NCBI GenBank assembly: GCA_026214975.1
Contig: CM047805.1
Span: 115,005,845 to 115,069,844, forward strand
Source: Gentiana macrophylla
Taxonomy: Eukaryota > Streptophyta > Magnoliopsida > Gentianales > Gentianaceae
Direction of reading: 5' to 3'
DNA length: 64,000 bases
Positions 10,372 to 20,460 of the stretch are shown here, in pieces. A model generated the notes under the pieces. That model was not told the origin of the DNA. It was given only the letters and a program-made list of their open reading frames with translations, and ran no database searches. Position 1 is the stretch's first letter. The number at the start of each line of letters is the position of its first letter. The translations under genes were made by a program, and so were the position numbers.

Positions 10372-10662
10372 TGAAGTTTGTAAAGATCAAACGAAAACGT
10401 AAAGAAAAGGCGGAAGTCTATTATTCAAAAAATAATCAACAAGTTACGTTGCAATGCTACCGATCATGGAGTATTTATAGCTTCATACATCTCATTAATC
10501 AGTTATAAGTAAGTTACAAGCGGTTACAACAGCATTTAACAAAATAACCACTTCTTGCAGATCGATCAACTCAAAGAGTCAGCCGAGCCTTCATGTGGTC
10601 TCTTTGAGTTCCTCAAATTGTCTTGCACTTTGCATCCTCTTCAGCACTTATATTGTAAAACA
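10372..10662 (-). repeat. 5' LTR of the minus-strand Copia fragment
   Basis: About 291 bp from TGAAGTTTG, next to the primer site, to TTGTAAAACA. On the minus strand it runs TGTTTTAC...CTTCA and contains TATAAATA (plus positions 10472-10479), a likely core promoter. The far end is inferred from the TG...CA rule and from the abrupt start of RNase H coding sequence beyond it. Confidence 0.6.
10472..10479 (-). promoter_or_regulatory. TATA box in the Copia LTR
   Basis: TATAAATA on the minus strand inside the LTR, upstream of the primer site, where the U3 promoter of the element is expected. Confidence 0.5.
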
Positions 10663-10989
10663 CCTTATCTCGCTCTAGTGCTAAGGCCGAGTACCGAGGC
10701 ATCGCCAATGTGATTGTCGAGTCCTGCAGGCTCTGGAACCTTCTGTTAGAGCTTCACTGTCCGATCCTTAGGCAACACTTGTCTATTGCGATAATGTAAG
10801 TGCAATCTATCTCTCCGGTAATCCCGTCCAACATCAACGCACCAAATACATTGAAATGGACAGTCATTTTGTTTGGGAAAAGGTGGATCGTGGCCATGTT
10901 CGTGTTCTTCATGTACCCTCTCGCTACCAAATAGCCGACATCTTTACTAAAGGACTTCCCCGCGAACCTCCTGCTTCGACTGCGGGGTG
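10663..10989 (+). pseudogene. Copia RNase H C-terminus, second family, frameshifted
   Basis: The plus strand reads SSAKAEYRGIANVIVESCRL and continues WNLLLELHCP. After a +1 frame change near 10780 it reads TLVYCDN, then SGNPVQHQRTKYIEMDSHFV, then VPSRYQIADIFTKGLP. These are the Glu block, the catalytic CDN and the ADIFTKGLP end of Copia RNase H. It is followed by CGGGGTG and an LTR start. The beginning coincides with the end of the minus-strand LTR, so the minus-strand element appears to have inserted into this gene, or the two were joined by a rearrangement. Confidence 0.85.
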
Positions 10990-11330
10990 TGTTGGAATAT
11001 ATGCCAAATCTTGTATTTATTAGGCAAATATCTTGTAGTTATTATGTACATTTTATATTCATTTGGAATATTTAATTACCATAATAGAAGCATGTAATTA
11101 CGACTCCACAATTGTATATTAGACTGTACAGATCAATGAGAATGACACAGAATCATTTCATTTACACACTAGAATCGATTTTTGAAAAGTCAGTTATGGA
11201 GTCACAAACTGACTTTCTATATATGTATCTTGAGAATCGACACTCGAACGTCGGTTTTTAACTCCAAAACAGTGTTTTCTAAAAATTGATTCTGTGTGGG
11301 TAGGGTAAAATCTATTTGGTGGAAATAACA
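10990..11330 (+). repeat. 3' LTR of the second Copia fragment (end uncertain)
   Basis: TGTTGGAATA starts right after the purine-rich CGGGGTG at the end of RNase H, as expected for a 3' LTR. The end at 11330 (GGAAATAACA) is a guess from the TG...CA rule; the partner LTR is absent. Confidence 0.45.
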
Positions 11331-11400
11331 ACTCCCTAGTAAAATCTCCCAATTTTTATTTTTTTTTAATCTTTGTTCAATAAAAAGGGTTCTCACGTAG

Positions 11401-11421
11401 TTTTTTTTTTTTTTTTTTTTT
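11401..11421. repeat. Poly-T tract between direct repeats
   Basis: Twenty-one T in a row. The nine bases CTCACGTAG stand directly before it (11392-11400) and again at 11429-11437. The layout resembles the tail and target duplication of a very short retroposed fragment, or replication slippage. Confidence 0.6.
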
Positions 11422-11738
11422 GAGAATACTCACGTAGTTTTCAAATACAGCTGGTGAAAGTTGGCTCAATAGCCAATTGGGCTATCTCAAAGAAGCAAAA
11501 TGCCACAAATTAAAGGTACTCTATTAAGGAAAATATATACCCACATCCAAACATATAATCAAAATATTGATTAACGAGTAGGACTGATTAATTGACGTGA
11601 GCTTATCATATTTAATGGTGAGAAGAATGTGTCGTGAAAAGTGTAATAGATATATGTAGTGGATGTATCACTACTCTACTCTAAATCCGTTCACGTAAAG
11701 ACCAAAGCAATTATTCATTCTCTTAAATCTGTATATAA

Positions 11739-11742
<4 letters not shown>

Positions 11743-11782
<40 letters not shown>
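11743..11782. repeat. (AT)n microsatellite
   Basis: Twenty uninterrupted AT units. Confidence 0.97.
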
Positions 11783-11785
<3 letters not shown>

Positions 11786-11902
11786 TGCACTGCATGGAAT
11801 GGGAAGTGTTTGCATATGATAATGGTTGCCCGTGACCGACCGAAGACAAAATACTCAGCTGTCTATCATTTGTTTCTACCGCATCTCCTTTTGTTTTTTT
11901 TT

Positions 11903-11948
11903 TCGGGTCAGGGGAGGGGAGGAGGGGGGGTGGGTGGGGGCTGGGGTT
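11903..11948 (+). other. G-rich tract, possible G-quadruplex
   Basis: It contains several runs of three to eight G separated by one to four bases on the plus strand, preceded by a T-rich stretch. It fits the usual G-quadruplex rule of four G-runs with short loops. Any role is unknown. Confidence 0.6.
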
Positions 11949-12152
11949 CACGTGTTCTTCTTTCTCAAAAACTTTCCAATTTCGTACATTCCTCTCTTTC
12001 CGGTTAAAATGTGTAGATCTCATTGATTAAAATGAGTAGTGAAATGTTGTGGTGGGTCCTAATAAAATAAATGGTATTGATTGTGTTGTGTAGAATTTTG
12101 TGGTAAAATAAGTAGTGGATATATCACTACTTTCTTTTCTTTTATAGAACAC

Positions 12153-12273
12153 TATTACGATATTATTTAGTGTTTATGTATTATGTGACTAGTAAGGGTA
12201 GTTGGTAAATGTGACTAGGCATGAAAGCCCTGAGCTTGAGTATATATATTGTAACTATGTATTGTGTATGAGA
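12153..12273 (+). repeat. 5' LTR of the TRIM, first part
   Basis: It starts TATTACG (TGTTACG in the other LTR) and matches 19544 onward. It is interrupted by the LINE within the stretch ATGTATTGTGTATGAGA, which is duplicated on both sides of the insertion. Confidence 0.9.
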
Positions 12274-12637
12274 GATGGCCGCTGTGAGAAAATTGGATGA
12301 ATTGCCGCTAACTGGCTCTATATCATCAAATTGGGATGATAATGTTGATGCCCATCAAATTTGCATGCTACTGTTGATTCTTTTTGGTGTGTGCGACCTT
12401 CGATTGCAATTGGCAATTTCAATTGCTGGTCCGATTGTGGATCGACTATAACAAAAAAAAAAAAATTGCTTCGCTCGCTGGACTGTCCCTTGGCAGATTC
12501 ACTGTTCATTGTTAGGGTTTCAACCTCGTTCGTTTCTTGCTCTCCAAGCTTCACCGACGAGTTTTCAGCCTGATTTTGGTTGTAACTAGGGTTCTTTTTC
12601 GACAAGGGCAGGCTTTCTGTTGCTCCGGTGGGGCTCG

Positions 12638-13477
12638 ATGACGGAGCCACCTGACTTGTCCGATCATCCTAAGCCTCCGGACGCCACTTGCCAACCTGCA
12701 AAATCCTATGCGGCTGCTACCGCGAGCCCGGCAAAGAGAGATACCGATTTTGGCGTGTATGGTACGTGCAAAGGTGAGCCAACTTTCTTCGCCTCTCGTA
12801 ATGAACTGTAGATACTTTCACGCCCATTTGCGAATGCATTGGTGGCCCGATTCCTCGACTACAGGCCTCGTGATCGAGGATATTCGTAAGTTTTTCTTGC
12901 GTCTTGATCTCAAAGCTACTTGTAAAGTAGGTCTTCTTGATACTAAACACGCCCTTGTCCATCCGGGTTGTCAAGAAGATTATAATAGACTTTTTACTCG
13001 CGTGAATGGTTTATGGGATCAAATCGTTTTGTGCTTTCTAAATGGACGATAGATTTTCACTGCAATGCTGATTGCTCATTGGTCCCTATTTGGTTTGAAC
13101 TCCCGGGTCTCCCCCTTCCTTACTTTAATCCGAAATATGTGAGTAAGATAGGTGGCTTGATAGGTAGACCATTACAAACTGATGCTGCTACCACTGATTT
13201 GAGGAGACCGTCGGTCGCTCGGGTTCTTGTTGAGGTTGATATTTTAAAACCACGGTGTACTCGTATTTGGTTGGGTGAAGATGTCCATAATGGCCAGTGG
13301 CAAGAAGTTAACGCAGAATTTTGGCCTGATTATTGTAATTTTTGCCATCGCATTGGTCATGCTGAGGTGAAATGTCGGCGGAAAAATCCACCACCGGAGA
13401 ATGTGCGGAATAATTCGGGCATGAGCAATGGTCAATCGAGGAAGACCGACAGCATAATTCAGAACACATCCGACTAA
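12638..13477 (+). pseudogene. LINE ORF1: DUF4283 RNA-binding-like domain plus CCHC zinc knuckle
   Basis: The start is taken at MTEPPDLSDHPKPPD (12638). The frame changes near 12790 and 13015. The DUF4283 domain reads IRKFFLRLDLKATCKVGLLD, then QEDYNRLFTR, then SKWTIDFHCNAD, LVPIWFELPGLPLPYFNP, IGRPLQTDAATTDLRRPSVA and RVLVEVDI. The knuckle YCNFCHRIGHAEVKC is an intact Cys-x2-Cys-x4-His-x4-Cys. This domain order is that of plant L1-type ORF1 proteins, which coat the LINE RNA. With two frameshifts no full protein can be made. Confidence 0.85.
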
Positions 13478-13677
13478 GCCTCAACAAGTCTATCAAGTGA
13501 AACAACATAGTATTGTGACTCCAATTAATCCGTCCTGATTTGCACATGAATAGTGTGACTACGGCCGCCGGTCCTTCTACGAGCAATACTTCTCTTCTTT
13601 AGCCTCAAGTCCGCAACTGCTTAATATTACGCGATAATTCATTTAGCATCCTTGAGGCACTTACTGAAGAGGAACTA

Positions 13678-14307
13678 ATGGAGACTTCTCACCAATCTCT
13701 TCTTAAAGAAGACCGCGAAAGACAAAACGAAAATCGCCCTCACTCGGCCGGCTATGGATCCTCTCGGCAGGTGGTCCTCACCGAATTAAAGGATTTCCAT
13801 GAGACGCTAGAGCAACGTTTTAAGCAGTCGGGCATTAGGCGGGATCAACCAACTAGCCCGGCACCTAATATTGTGGGGACTGCACCTGATATTCTACAGT
13901 TGGAGCCGTGTCCAGTGGAGGGTCAGTTGGCGTTGGCTTTAGTTCCGCCCTCCACTGATCTTCCTGGCTCTCCTATTGCCGACAACCCGAGGAATGATGG
14001 AGAGGACATTGACACGGTTGTGTTAGCAAATGAAGATCAAGGTCCTGAGGAGGACAAATCGGATGGTCCCTCTATGATCAATGCTACGGCTAAAAAACGG
14101 AGGAAAAAAGGTAAATCGACAACCACTTCGGATTCGGCCCATCTCAAGCTTATCACCTTCGGTCTTCCAATGTTTAGTCCGATCAACATTTTATTTTGGA
14201 ATGTTCGAGGTATTGGTAATGTCTCTTCTCAAACTTGTCTCAAAAATATTTGTAGACGTAATAATGTTAAAATTTTAGTGTTGATTGAACCTTTGTGTTC
14301 TCGCTAA
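13678..14307 (+). pseudogene. LINE ORF1 tail and start of the endonuclease in one open frame
   Basis: A 209-codon open frame. The first two thirds are low in recognisable motifs (charged, Pro-rich, ending in a basic KKRRKKGK). The last third reads INILFWNVRGIGN, the standard opening of the AP-type endonuclease of plant LINE ORF2, then ILVLIEPLCSR, where other LINEs have a catalytic Glu (here IEP). The ORF1 to ORF2 boundary has therefore been bridged in this copy, or the two were always close. A stop follows at 14305. Confidence 0.7.
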
Positions 14308-14368
14308 TCTTTGTTCCACCATTCGCTTAAATCGATTTGACTACTCTCAATCTCTATGCAGGTAAAAT

Positions 14369-14932
14369 TTGGTTTCTTCGATCAAGTTACTTGCTCGCTA
14401 TCCACGGACTATGATCAAATGTGTTCGGCCGAGGTCACGGATCGAAATGGCGACATGTTTTTTTGGTGTCGGCATTTATGCGAAGCACTCTCGTCAAGCT
14501 CGTACTCCTCTTTGGCACGCGGTTAAAGCTCGGGCAGAGGTTAATACACGGCCGTGGCTTCTAGGGGGAGATTTTAATATTGTTCGGATGCTGGAGGAAA
14601 GGAAGGGTGGAGCCCCCCCTAAGGCTAATGACATGTTGGACTTTAATGAGTGCATTCAAATGGCTAATCTTACCGAGGCGTGCTTTGAAGGCTCGCAATT
14701 TACATGGCACAATCGGAGTATGTGGCAACGTCTTGACAGGGTGTTCTTTAATGAGGCTTGGTTGGACCATTTTAACGTGACAAAGGTTTTACACTTACCA
14801 AGGGTTCACTCGGATCACTGCCCTTTGCTTGCTACTTGTGGCTCTATCACCGCTCGTAAGTCTTCCTTCCGGTTTCTTAATGTATGGACGGATGACGGAT
14901 CTTTTATGATGTGGTTAAATCTGTGTGGCTGA
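14369..14932 (+). pseudogene. LINE ORF2 endonuclease, C-terminal part
   Basis: The frame shows FFGVGIYA, then RPWLLGGDFNIVRMLEERKG (the catalytic GDFN), FNECIQMANL, FTWHNRSMWQRLDRVFFNEAW and VHSDHCPLL (the SDH motif that completes the active site). This is the nicking enzyme that opens the target DNA. It follows the opening motif at 14187-14225 after a gap with frame changes. Confidence 0.88.
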
Positions 14933-15229
14933 ACCGTGGTTGGTCATGGAACGGGGCTCATGGCAACTAAAATGAAGAAGCTTGGGTATAAGCTTACCGA
15001 GTGGAATCGCACTTTATTTTGGGAATATTTTCGATAACACACGTAAAGCGCCGGCGGAGGTCAATGTTAAAACGCTGAGGCATGATCAAGTCGGGTCTCT
15101 TGATACCCGTGTGGATCTCGATAGGGCTATTATGGACTATGAGAGATGCAACAATATTGAGACTCGATTTCTGCTGCGTAAGCGCGCGAGCTTAAATGGA
15201 TTGAGGCGGGGACGCCAATAGTAAGTACT

Positions 15230-16740
15230 TCCATGCTATTTGCAAGCAACGGCGAATCGTAACTATATCCATCGATAAGGCGGAGGTCGGTAATTGGATT
15301 GACAATCAAGACGAGATACGGATTTCTTCAAGACCTTCTTTGAAAACCATTTCACGGCTAGTCGGACGGGATTGGTGCTCTTTGAAATCGCTTTATCCTT
15401 CCTCAAATCTCTCGAGGATCGAATGCGAGCCTTATTGCGACCCCTACGAGTGAGGAAATTCACAATATTATTCTTTCCATTGATCCGGATAGTGTCGCGG
15501 GTCCCGATGGCTTCACCTCTCACTTTTTCCGATCGTGTTGGGACATCATTAAGCATGACATGACTAATGCCGCTTCGACTTTTTCCTCGGTGGTCACCTT
15601 CCACGTTATTTTTCCACGCCTTCGATTATTCTTCTTCCAAAGAAGGTGGGGCTGATTGTTGGAAAGATTTCCGTCCCCATTAGCTTGTGCAATCGCTTTC
15701 TCAAGATCATCACTAAGATAATCACTCAACGGTTGAATGCGTATCTCCTATCTTTGGTGGCGCACCACCACCAGCTTTGTGCCAGTCGCTCCATTACGGA
15801 TAATATTCTTTTAGCTCAAGAGTCGTGTAAGGATGTGAATAAGAAGATCCGCAGCTCTAACATTTTGCTTAAGCTTGACATGGAGAAAGCTTATGATCGA
15901 ATGGAATGGGGGTTCATTATGCGATTTTTGAGGATGTTTGGCTTTCAAGAGCCCCGTGTGGATCTCATCTTCCGGACTTTGGCGGATAATTGGTTCTATA
16001 TCCTTCGAATGGCATTCCGTCACCCTCCTTTCATGCGACTCGTGGCGCCAAACAAGGTGACCCTCTTTCTCCCGCTTCTTTTGTTCTTGCAAAGCAGAGT
16101 ATTTTGGGAGGCTTATTAATGATTTCATGATCGCCAACCCGGTATGCATTATCATTCAAAGTACGAGGATACATTACTTGGCTTTTATGGATGATACGAT
16201 TCTTTTACTCGATGCAATAAGAAAGGTCTTAAGCGTCTTAAGGAGGTTTTTCAGCATTATGAAATTGTTTCGGGACAACAAATAAATGCGAGTAAGAGCA
16301 CGTTCATTGGCCATAAGTTGCATGCAACTCAACTTCGTTGGATCCAGAATGCGTTGGGTTTTATGAGGGAGAATATGCCTTTTCGTTATCTTGGTGCTCC
16401 TCTTTTTCGAGGACGGAATAGAATCAGCTACTATCAAGACATTCTTGACAAGGTTCATCATCGGCTTTTTCATTGGGGAAGTCGGTTGTCAGCTGCTTGA
16501 GGTAAACTTATATTGCTGAGGCATGTGTTAACTTCTATTCCGATTTTTATCCTTCAAGTTTTGGTCCCTCCTAAAGAGGTTATTCATCGGTTACATCGTC
16601 TTTTTAACAAATTTCTTTGGGATGGCGGACCCAACGGGAGCCGTATTCACTGGACGCCGTGGGAGAGTGTTTGTAAGCCTCACAGAGGAAGGGGGTTTAG
16701 GGTGCGAAATCTTTTGAAGTTATCGATTCCTTTGCGTTAA
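15230..16740 (+). pseudogene. LINE ORF2 reverse transcriptase with thumb, several frame breaks
   Basis: Landmarks in order: RPISLCNRFLKIITKIITQR-like sequence at 15670-15740, ILLKLDMEKAYDRMEWGFIM (15853 onward, the catalytic Asp of motif A in KLDMEKAYDR), the frameshifted motif B region (16040-16100), AFMDDTILLLDA-like sequence at 16180-16215 (motif C with DD), then FRYLGAPLFRGR, YQDILDKVHHRLFHWGSRLS, LLRHVLTSIPIFILQVL and RLFNKFLWDGG. The order matches plant LINE RT. Frame changes occur near 15600, 16075, 16210 and 16500. Confidence 0.85.
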
Positions 16741-18126
16741 ATTGTGGGTTCGCCTTCGACGAGACAGGGGATTTGGGCCCGGACTATCTATAGTACTTAT
16801 ATTGCGGATCGACGCCCCTCGCAAGCTTCCTCCCCCGAGTGAACTGACGCAGATGGTTAAGAAAGTTTGGCAAGTGCGTGATATTGCTTTGAATATGCTA
16901 TCACGTGGAAGGTCAATGCCGTAATATAGATTTTTGGAGAGATAAATGGATGAACATTGATTTGGGCGATCCTCCGACAACGAATTTAGGAAGGTGAAGG
17001 ATTTCTTTGTGAATGGGAGGTGGAATGTTCCTCTTTTACAAGAGCATCTTCCTCTACATATAGTGGATGAGATTCTATGCATGCCATTTCGACTGACCAG
17101 ACGACGAGTTGATCTCGATTTTAAATTCGGATGGGCATTTCAAGATTAAGTCGGCGTGGAATATGCTACGGTCTCACAAACCGGTTCGCCTCTCTTCAAG
17201 TTAATTTGGAACAATATGTTACCTCTAAAGATTTCTTTCTTCACTGGAGACTAGTCAATAATGTTCTTCCTACAGATTTGAACATTCAAATGCGTGGTAT
17301 TACTTTGGTTTCTAAGTGTTTTATGTGCAACAAGGGGAAGATCTTCGCCATATTTTCATTGAGTGTCCTTTTGCCCGATCTATCCGGATTCACTTTATGA
17401 GTCAATTTGGCCTTCGCTTTCACTCCTACTACCGGGATTGTTCCTATGTTTAATTTCTCTCGATCAACTCTTCGCCCACATATATAATATGCGCCTTCTT
17501 GTACCGGTTATTGTGTGTTGGGGCATCCGGACGGAGAGGAATAAGTGTAGACATGACGATTTTTGTCCGTCTATTCAGCGCACCATCATTCTCATTGAAA
17601 GGATGATTAGACAGTAGCTTTCCGAAGGTTGTTGATCGTAAACATATTGGGATTGATTGGGATGTTCCTTTTTCAAGCCTTTCAAGGTGAAAACTCGCCC
17701 AAGCGCCGATCGATCCAATTACGGTGGAATCCTCCCTGCCGGTCGGGTGAAGCTCAATGTGAGACGGTAGTGTCGTAAATGGAGTGGCTTATGGGGGTGG
17801 AATTATTCGAGATTCGCATGGAAACTTTGTCGCCGCGTTTCATGCTTGCTTCGCCATGGGAATGTTCTTGATGTCAAGTAAAGCGCGCTGCTCTTTGTAT
17901 TCGGTTGCGTCCACATGCTTTGCCTCTTGATATCGAGATCGACTCCATTTTTGTTTCTCGTGTGATATCCGAAATCATAGTGAGGTTGGTCCTCTCGCAT
18001 CTCGATTGGTCGATTTCGCTTGTCTTCGGGACATAGCACACAATATCTCTCATGTGTTTCGGGAATGTAATAGAGTGGCGGACAACTTCGCCATGCATGG
18101 AAGGAGACGATATGACGCTTAATCAT
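16741..18126 (+). pseudogene. LINE ORF2 C-terminus: zf-RVT and RNase H
   Basis: The zf-RVT part is at 17130-17400 (SKDFFLHWRLVNNVLPTDLN, then CFMCNKGK and FSLSVLLP in broken frame). RNase H reads NGVAYGGGIIRDSHGNFVAA near 17780-17840, EIDSIFVSRV near 17935, and ends HVFRECNRVADNFAMHGR, the usual R..N..AD..A..G motif. It is broken by several frame changes. It matches the domain order of the older LINE at 1190-7671, but this is a different family. Confidence 0.8.
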
Positions 18127-19157
18127 CTTGATGATGTACCGATCATATTCAACAAATTATTAGTGATGATTTACATGGCCCTCCTCTTATTCGACATGTT
18201 GCGCATAACTAGTGAAGCACTCTTCACTTGTGAAAGAGGGGAGACGACTTTTCCACATCGACGTTGTCATATTTGGATGCGAATGGCTCCTTCACTTCTG
18301 GAAGCACCCCTCCTATTCTAGTTGGGGTGCAAATCGTGTTTTCTATCCATCGCTTATTCATTACTTGGCACATAGTACACTTTTTCACCGATTTTTATGC
18401 TTTTATCTGTCATGGGGCGATTCAGCACCTCTTCCAGGGACATGGATGGCGCCGATTTCTGAAGCATCCCTATCATGATGTTAGGGGTGCAATTCAGTGT
18501 ACATGTTCCTCTATGGGATCCTTGCTTGGACCGGGCATTTTTATTTGAAGGGGACGATATAAGCATCGGCAAGGGCGGTCGACGGAAAGGGTTCAATACA
18601 TAGGACCAGGATTGGCATTCAACTTTGGAGGCACCCCTATCATCCTGTTAGGGGTGCAATCCAGGTGTCCTTGTTCCTTTCTTGGGTTATTATCTTCTTT
18701 GGTTATTTTTGGGGTTATCATCTTTCTCCTATGCCAGTGTAACCATCCGGTTGTAACAAAGCAAGGACAAGGTGGAGAAGGAGTATTCTTGTTTTAAGTG
18801 CTTCAGCGCTTGTTCGGAGGCTTTGCCTCATACATTGGTCGGAGACACGGGCTATTTTTTTCCCTTGGAATTGCTATGCGGATTCAACCGTGCAATCTTT
18901 TGTGCTTAAGCAATGACAAGTGTCGAGTGGAGGATAATTATGATGTGTTTGACTGTAAAATTTATGGTGTCGGGATTTTGGGGGTGATAGAGCGAGTACT
19001 CTTCCCTATGTGCTGGATTTTCCTACACTGGGTTTGCCACGCATAGGGTTTAAGGAGGCCATGCTATGCACTCTATCACGTACTTGGGGCGGGCCGGGAT
19101 GTGGCATTGACTTTGTAGCACTTTATTATTTTCCATTTTAATAAAAAAAAATATTTC
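18127..19157 (+). other. LINE 3' untranslated region with three hairpin repeats
   Basis: There is no conserved ORF. Three degenerate copies of a repeat of about 85 bp each hold an inverted repeat GCACCCC...GGGGTGC: 18304-18330, 18464-18490 and 18631-18657. The third is the cleanest, GCACCCCTA with TTAGGGGTGC. The region ends in AT-rich sequence before the poly-A tail. Confidence 0.75.
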
Positions 19158-19187
19158 AAAAAAAAAAAAAATGTATTGTGTATGAGA

Positions 19188-19215
19188 TACGAAATCTATT
19201 GACCGAAATTTAACA
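19188..19215 (+). repeat. 5' LTR of the TRIM, second part
   Basis: The last 28 bp of the LTR cut off by the LINE. It ends TTTAACA directly before the primer binding site. Confidence 0.88.
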
Positions 19216-19227
19216 TGGTATCAGAGC
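19216..19227 (+). other. Primer binding site of the TRIM (tRNA-iMet)
   Basis: TGGTATCAGAGC, an exact copy of the plant initiator tRNA-Met complement, directly after the LTR. Confidence 0.95.
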
Positions 19228-19543
19228 AAGAGGTCAAAGGATCGAACCCTAGTTGGAACAATATTTATAAAAAAAAAAATATTGTGCAAGTGTTGGGACA
19301 GACTGCCCACACTTGAGGGGTGTGTTGGGACAGATTGCCCACACTCTTGAATGAAAAATTGTGTAAATTTTGGACAGATTGCTAACACTTGAATGGGGTG
19401 TTGGGACAGATTGCCCACACTCTTAAAATGCCTAAAGAAATATAGTAGCGCCTTTACTGACACCAATTGGTTTTAGTACAACGGTAAGCGCTTGATTTTA
19501 CCAATTGGGTGTTCGGGATCTTCACGCTCCAACTTGAGGGGGG
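19228..19543 (+). other. Internal region of the TRIM, with a short direct repeat and polypurine tract
   Basis: Non-coding. The phrase GTTGGGACAGATTGCCCACAC or close variants occurs near 19293, 19325 and 19399, with a weaker copy near 19372. The purine tract GAGGGGGG at 19536-19543 abuts the 3' LTR. Confidence 0.85.
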
Positions 19544-19692
19544 TGTTACGATATTATTTAGTGTTTATGTATTATGTTACTAGTAAGGGTAGATTGCTAA
19601 ATGTGACTAGGCATGAAAGCCCTGAGCTTGACTATATATATTGTAACTATGTATTGTGTATGGATACGAAATCTATAGACCAAAATTTAACA
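19544..19692 (+). repeat. 3' LTR of the TRIM
   Basis: 149 bp from TGTTACG to TTTAACA, followed by the AACAC duplication. It matches the split first LTR. Confidence 0.93.
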
Positions 19693-20288
19693 AACACATT
19701 CTTGAATTTAATCCAAACTGGAAACAGCAAAAACATCTGTAAATTCCTTGGGTAGATATAAGGTACTATGATGTACAACATTAGCATCAAACTCCCTACA
19801 TCATCTTTTATCTCCACAATATGGATAGATGTAGGGATATAACAAAAAATACTCTCAATCAGCCTCCTCATCCTTTCCCTACAATAGGGACTATGAATAG
19901 TGTCACCCCAAATGTAGGGTGGTACTGCAGCCCACCATACATATTTTTTTATTCATTTTATTTTTTTCTTTCACACAAAATTAATTTTGAAAAATTTATT
20001 ATGGTTAATGAATAAATATTTTAATAGTGTGCGGATAGTCTGGATAGAGATAGGTAGAGTACTCTGAATTTAATTGCTGTAAAATATGGATATATACTTT
20101 TTAATAGTATTTGTTGGGATAAGGATAGGGACTTTGATGCTAATGCTCTATCTTAATTTAGATTCTGATGCAAGTGCATTTTATGTAGGATTGAAGGGTT
20201 TTGGATTCATAAAATACAGATTTATCATCATTTAAATATTTGACTGCAAGTGCTCTTAACTACTAAGTCACTTAATGAATTGAATCTC
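19693..20288. other. AT-rich stretch without a recognised gene
   Basis: No coding region, RNA gene or element end is recognised. The short open frames carry no known motif. Confidence 0.5.
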
Positions 20289-20460
20289 ATACTACTATAT
20301 CCGTCCCATAAAAATGGTGCACATTTTACTATTTTCGCATATTAACAAACTCAATTAATTAATGTGTTGTGTTTTAGTAGTAGTAGACATATATACCCCT
20401 TATATTATAATTAATCCTAGTTTTGGAATATGAAATGAACATACAACAATAAATCTAGGT
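20289..20460. mobile_element. Partial Stowaway-like MITE (Tc1/mariner type)
   Basis: The sequence TACTATATCCGTCCCATAAA and the following AATGGTGCACATTTTAC resemble the well-known end of Stowaway-like MITEs in asterid genomes (CTCCCTCCGTCCCA...). I see only one end, so the right border is approximate and the copy is probably truncated. Confidence 0.45.

Larger units (their letters stand above)
11331..12152. other. Simple-sequence-rich intergenic stretch
   Basis: No gene is seen. It contains a 21-T run, an AT microsatellite, a G-rich tract and two copies of the near-palindrome GTAGTGGATATATCACTAC (11656-11674 with one change, and 12112-12130). Confidence 0.6.
12274..19170 (+). mobile_element. 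LINE (non-LTR retrotransposon), apparently full length, 6.9 kb
   Basis: The element ends in a poly-A run at 19158-19170. It is flanked by a perfect 17-bp target duplication ATGTATTGTGTATGAGA (12257-12273 and 19171-19187), the mark of target-primed insertion. From left to right it holds a leader, ORF1 with DUF4283 and a CCHC knuckle, an AP-type endonuclease, reverse transcriptase, zf-RVT, RNase H and a 1 kb 3' region with three hairpin repeats. Both ORFs have stops and frame changes. It inserted in the 5' LTR of a TRIM, so it is the younger of the two. Confidence 0.95.
12153..19692 (+). mobile_element. TRIM (miniature LTR retrotransposon) split by a LINE
   Basis: Two 149-bp LTRs flank a 328-bp internal part. 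The first LTR is cut by a LINE: 12153-12273 plus 19188-19215. The second is 19544-19692. The element has a tRNA-iMet primer site (19216-19227), a polypurine tract (19535-19543) and a perfect 5-bp duplication AACAC (12148-12152 and 19693-19697). Nothing is encoded, and its net length is about 626 bp, so it is a TRIM and depends on proteins from elsewhere. It is not Cassandra, since no 5S-like sequence is seen in the LTR. Confidence 0.93.

Noticed and set aside
18612..19046. Short plus-strand frames in the LINE 3' region
   Set aside because: No known domain; they overlap the hairpin repeats and lie after the RNase H end.
19216..19227. Possible tRNA gene
   Set aside because: TGGTATCAGAGC is only the 12-base primer site next to an LTR; there is no cloverleaf.
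19188..19692. Cassandra-type TRIM
   Set aside because: No 5S rRNA-like promoter sequence is seen in either LTR.
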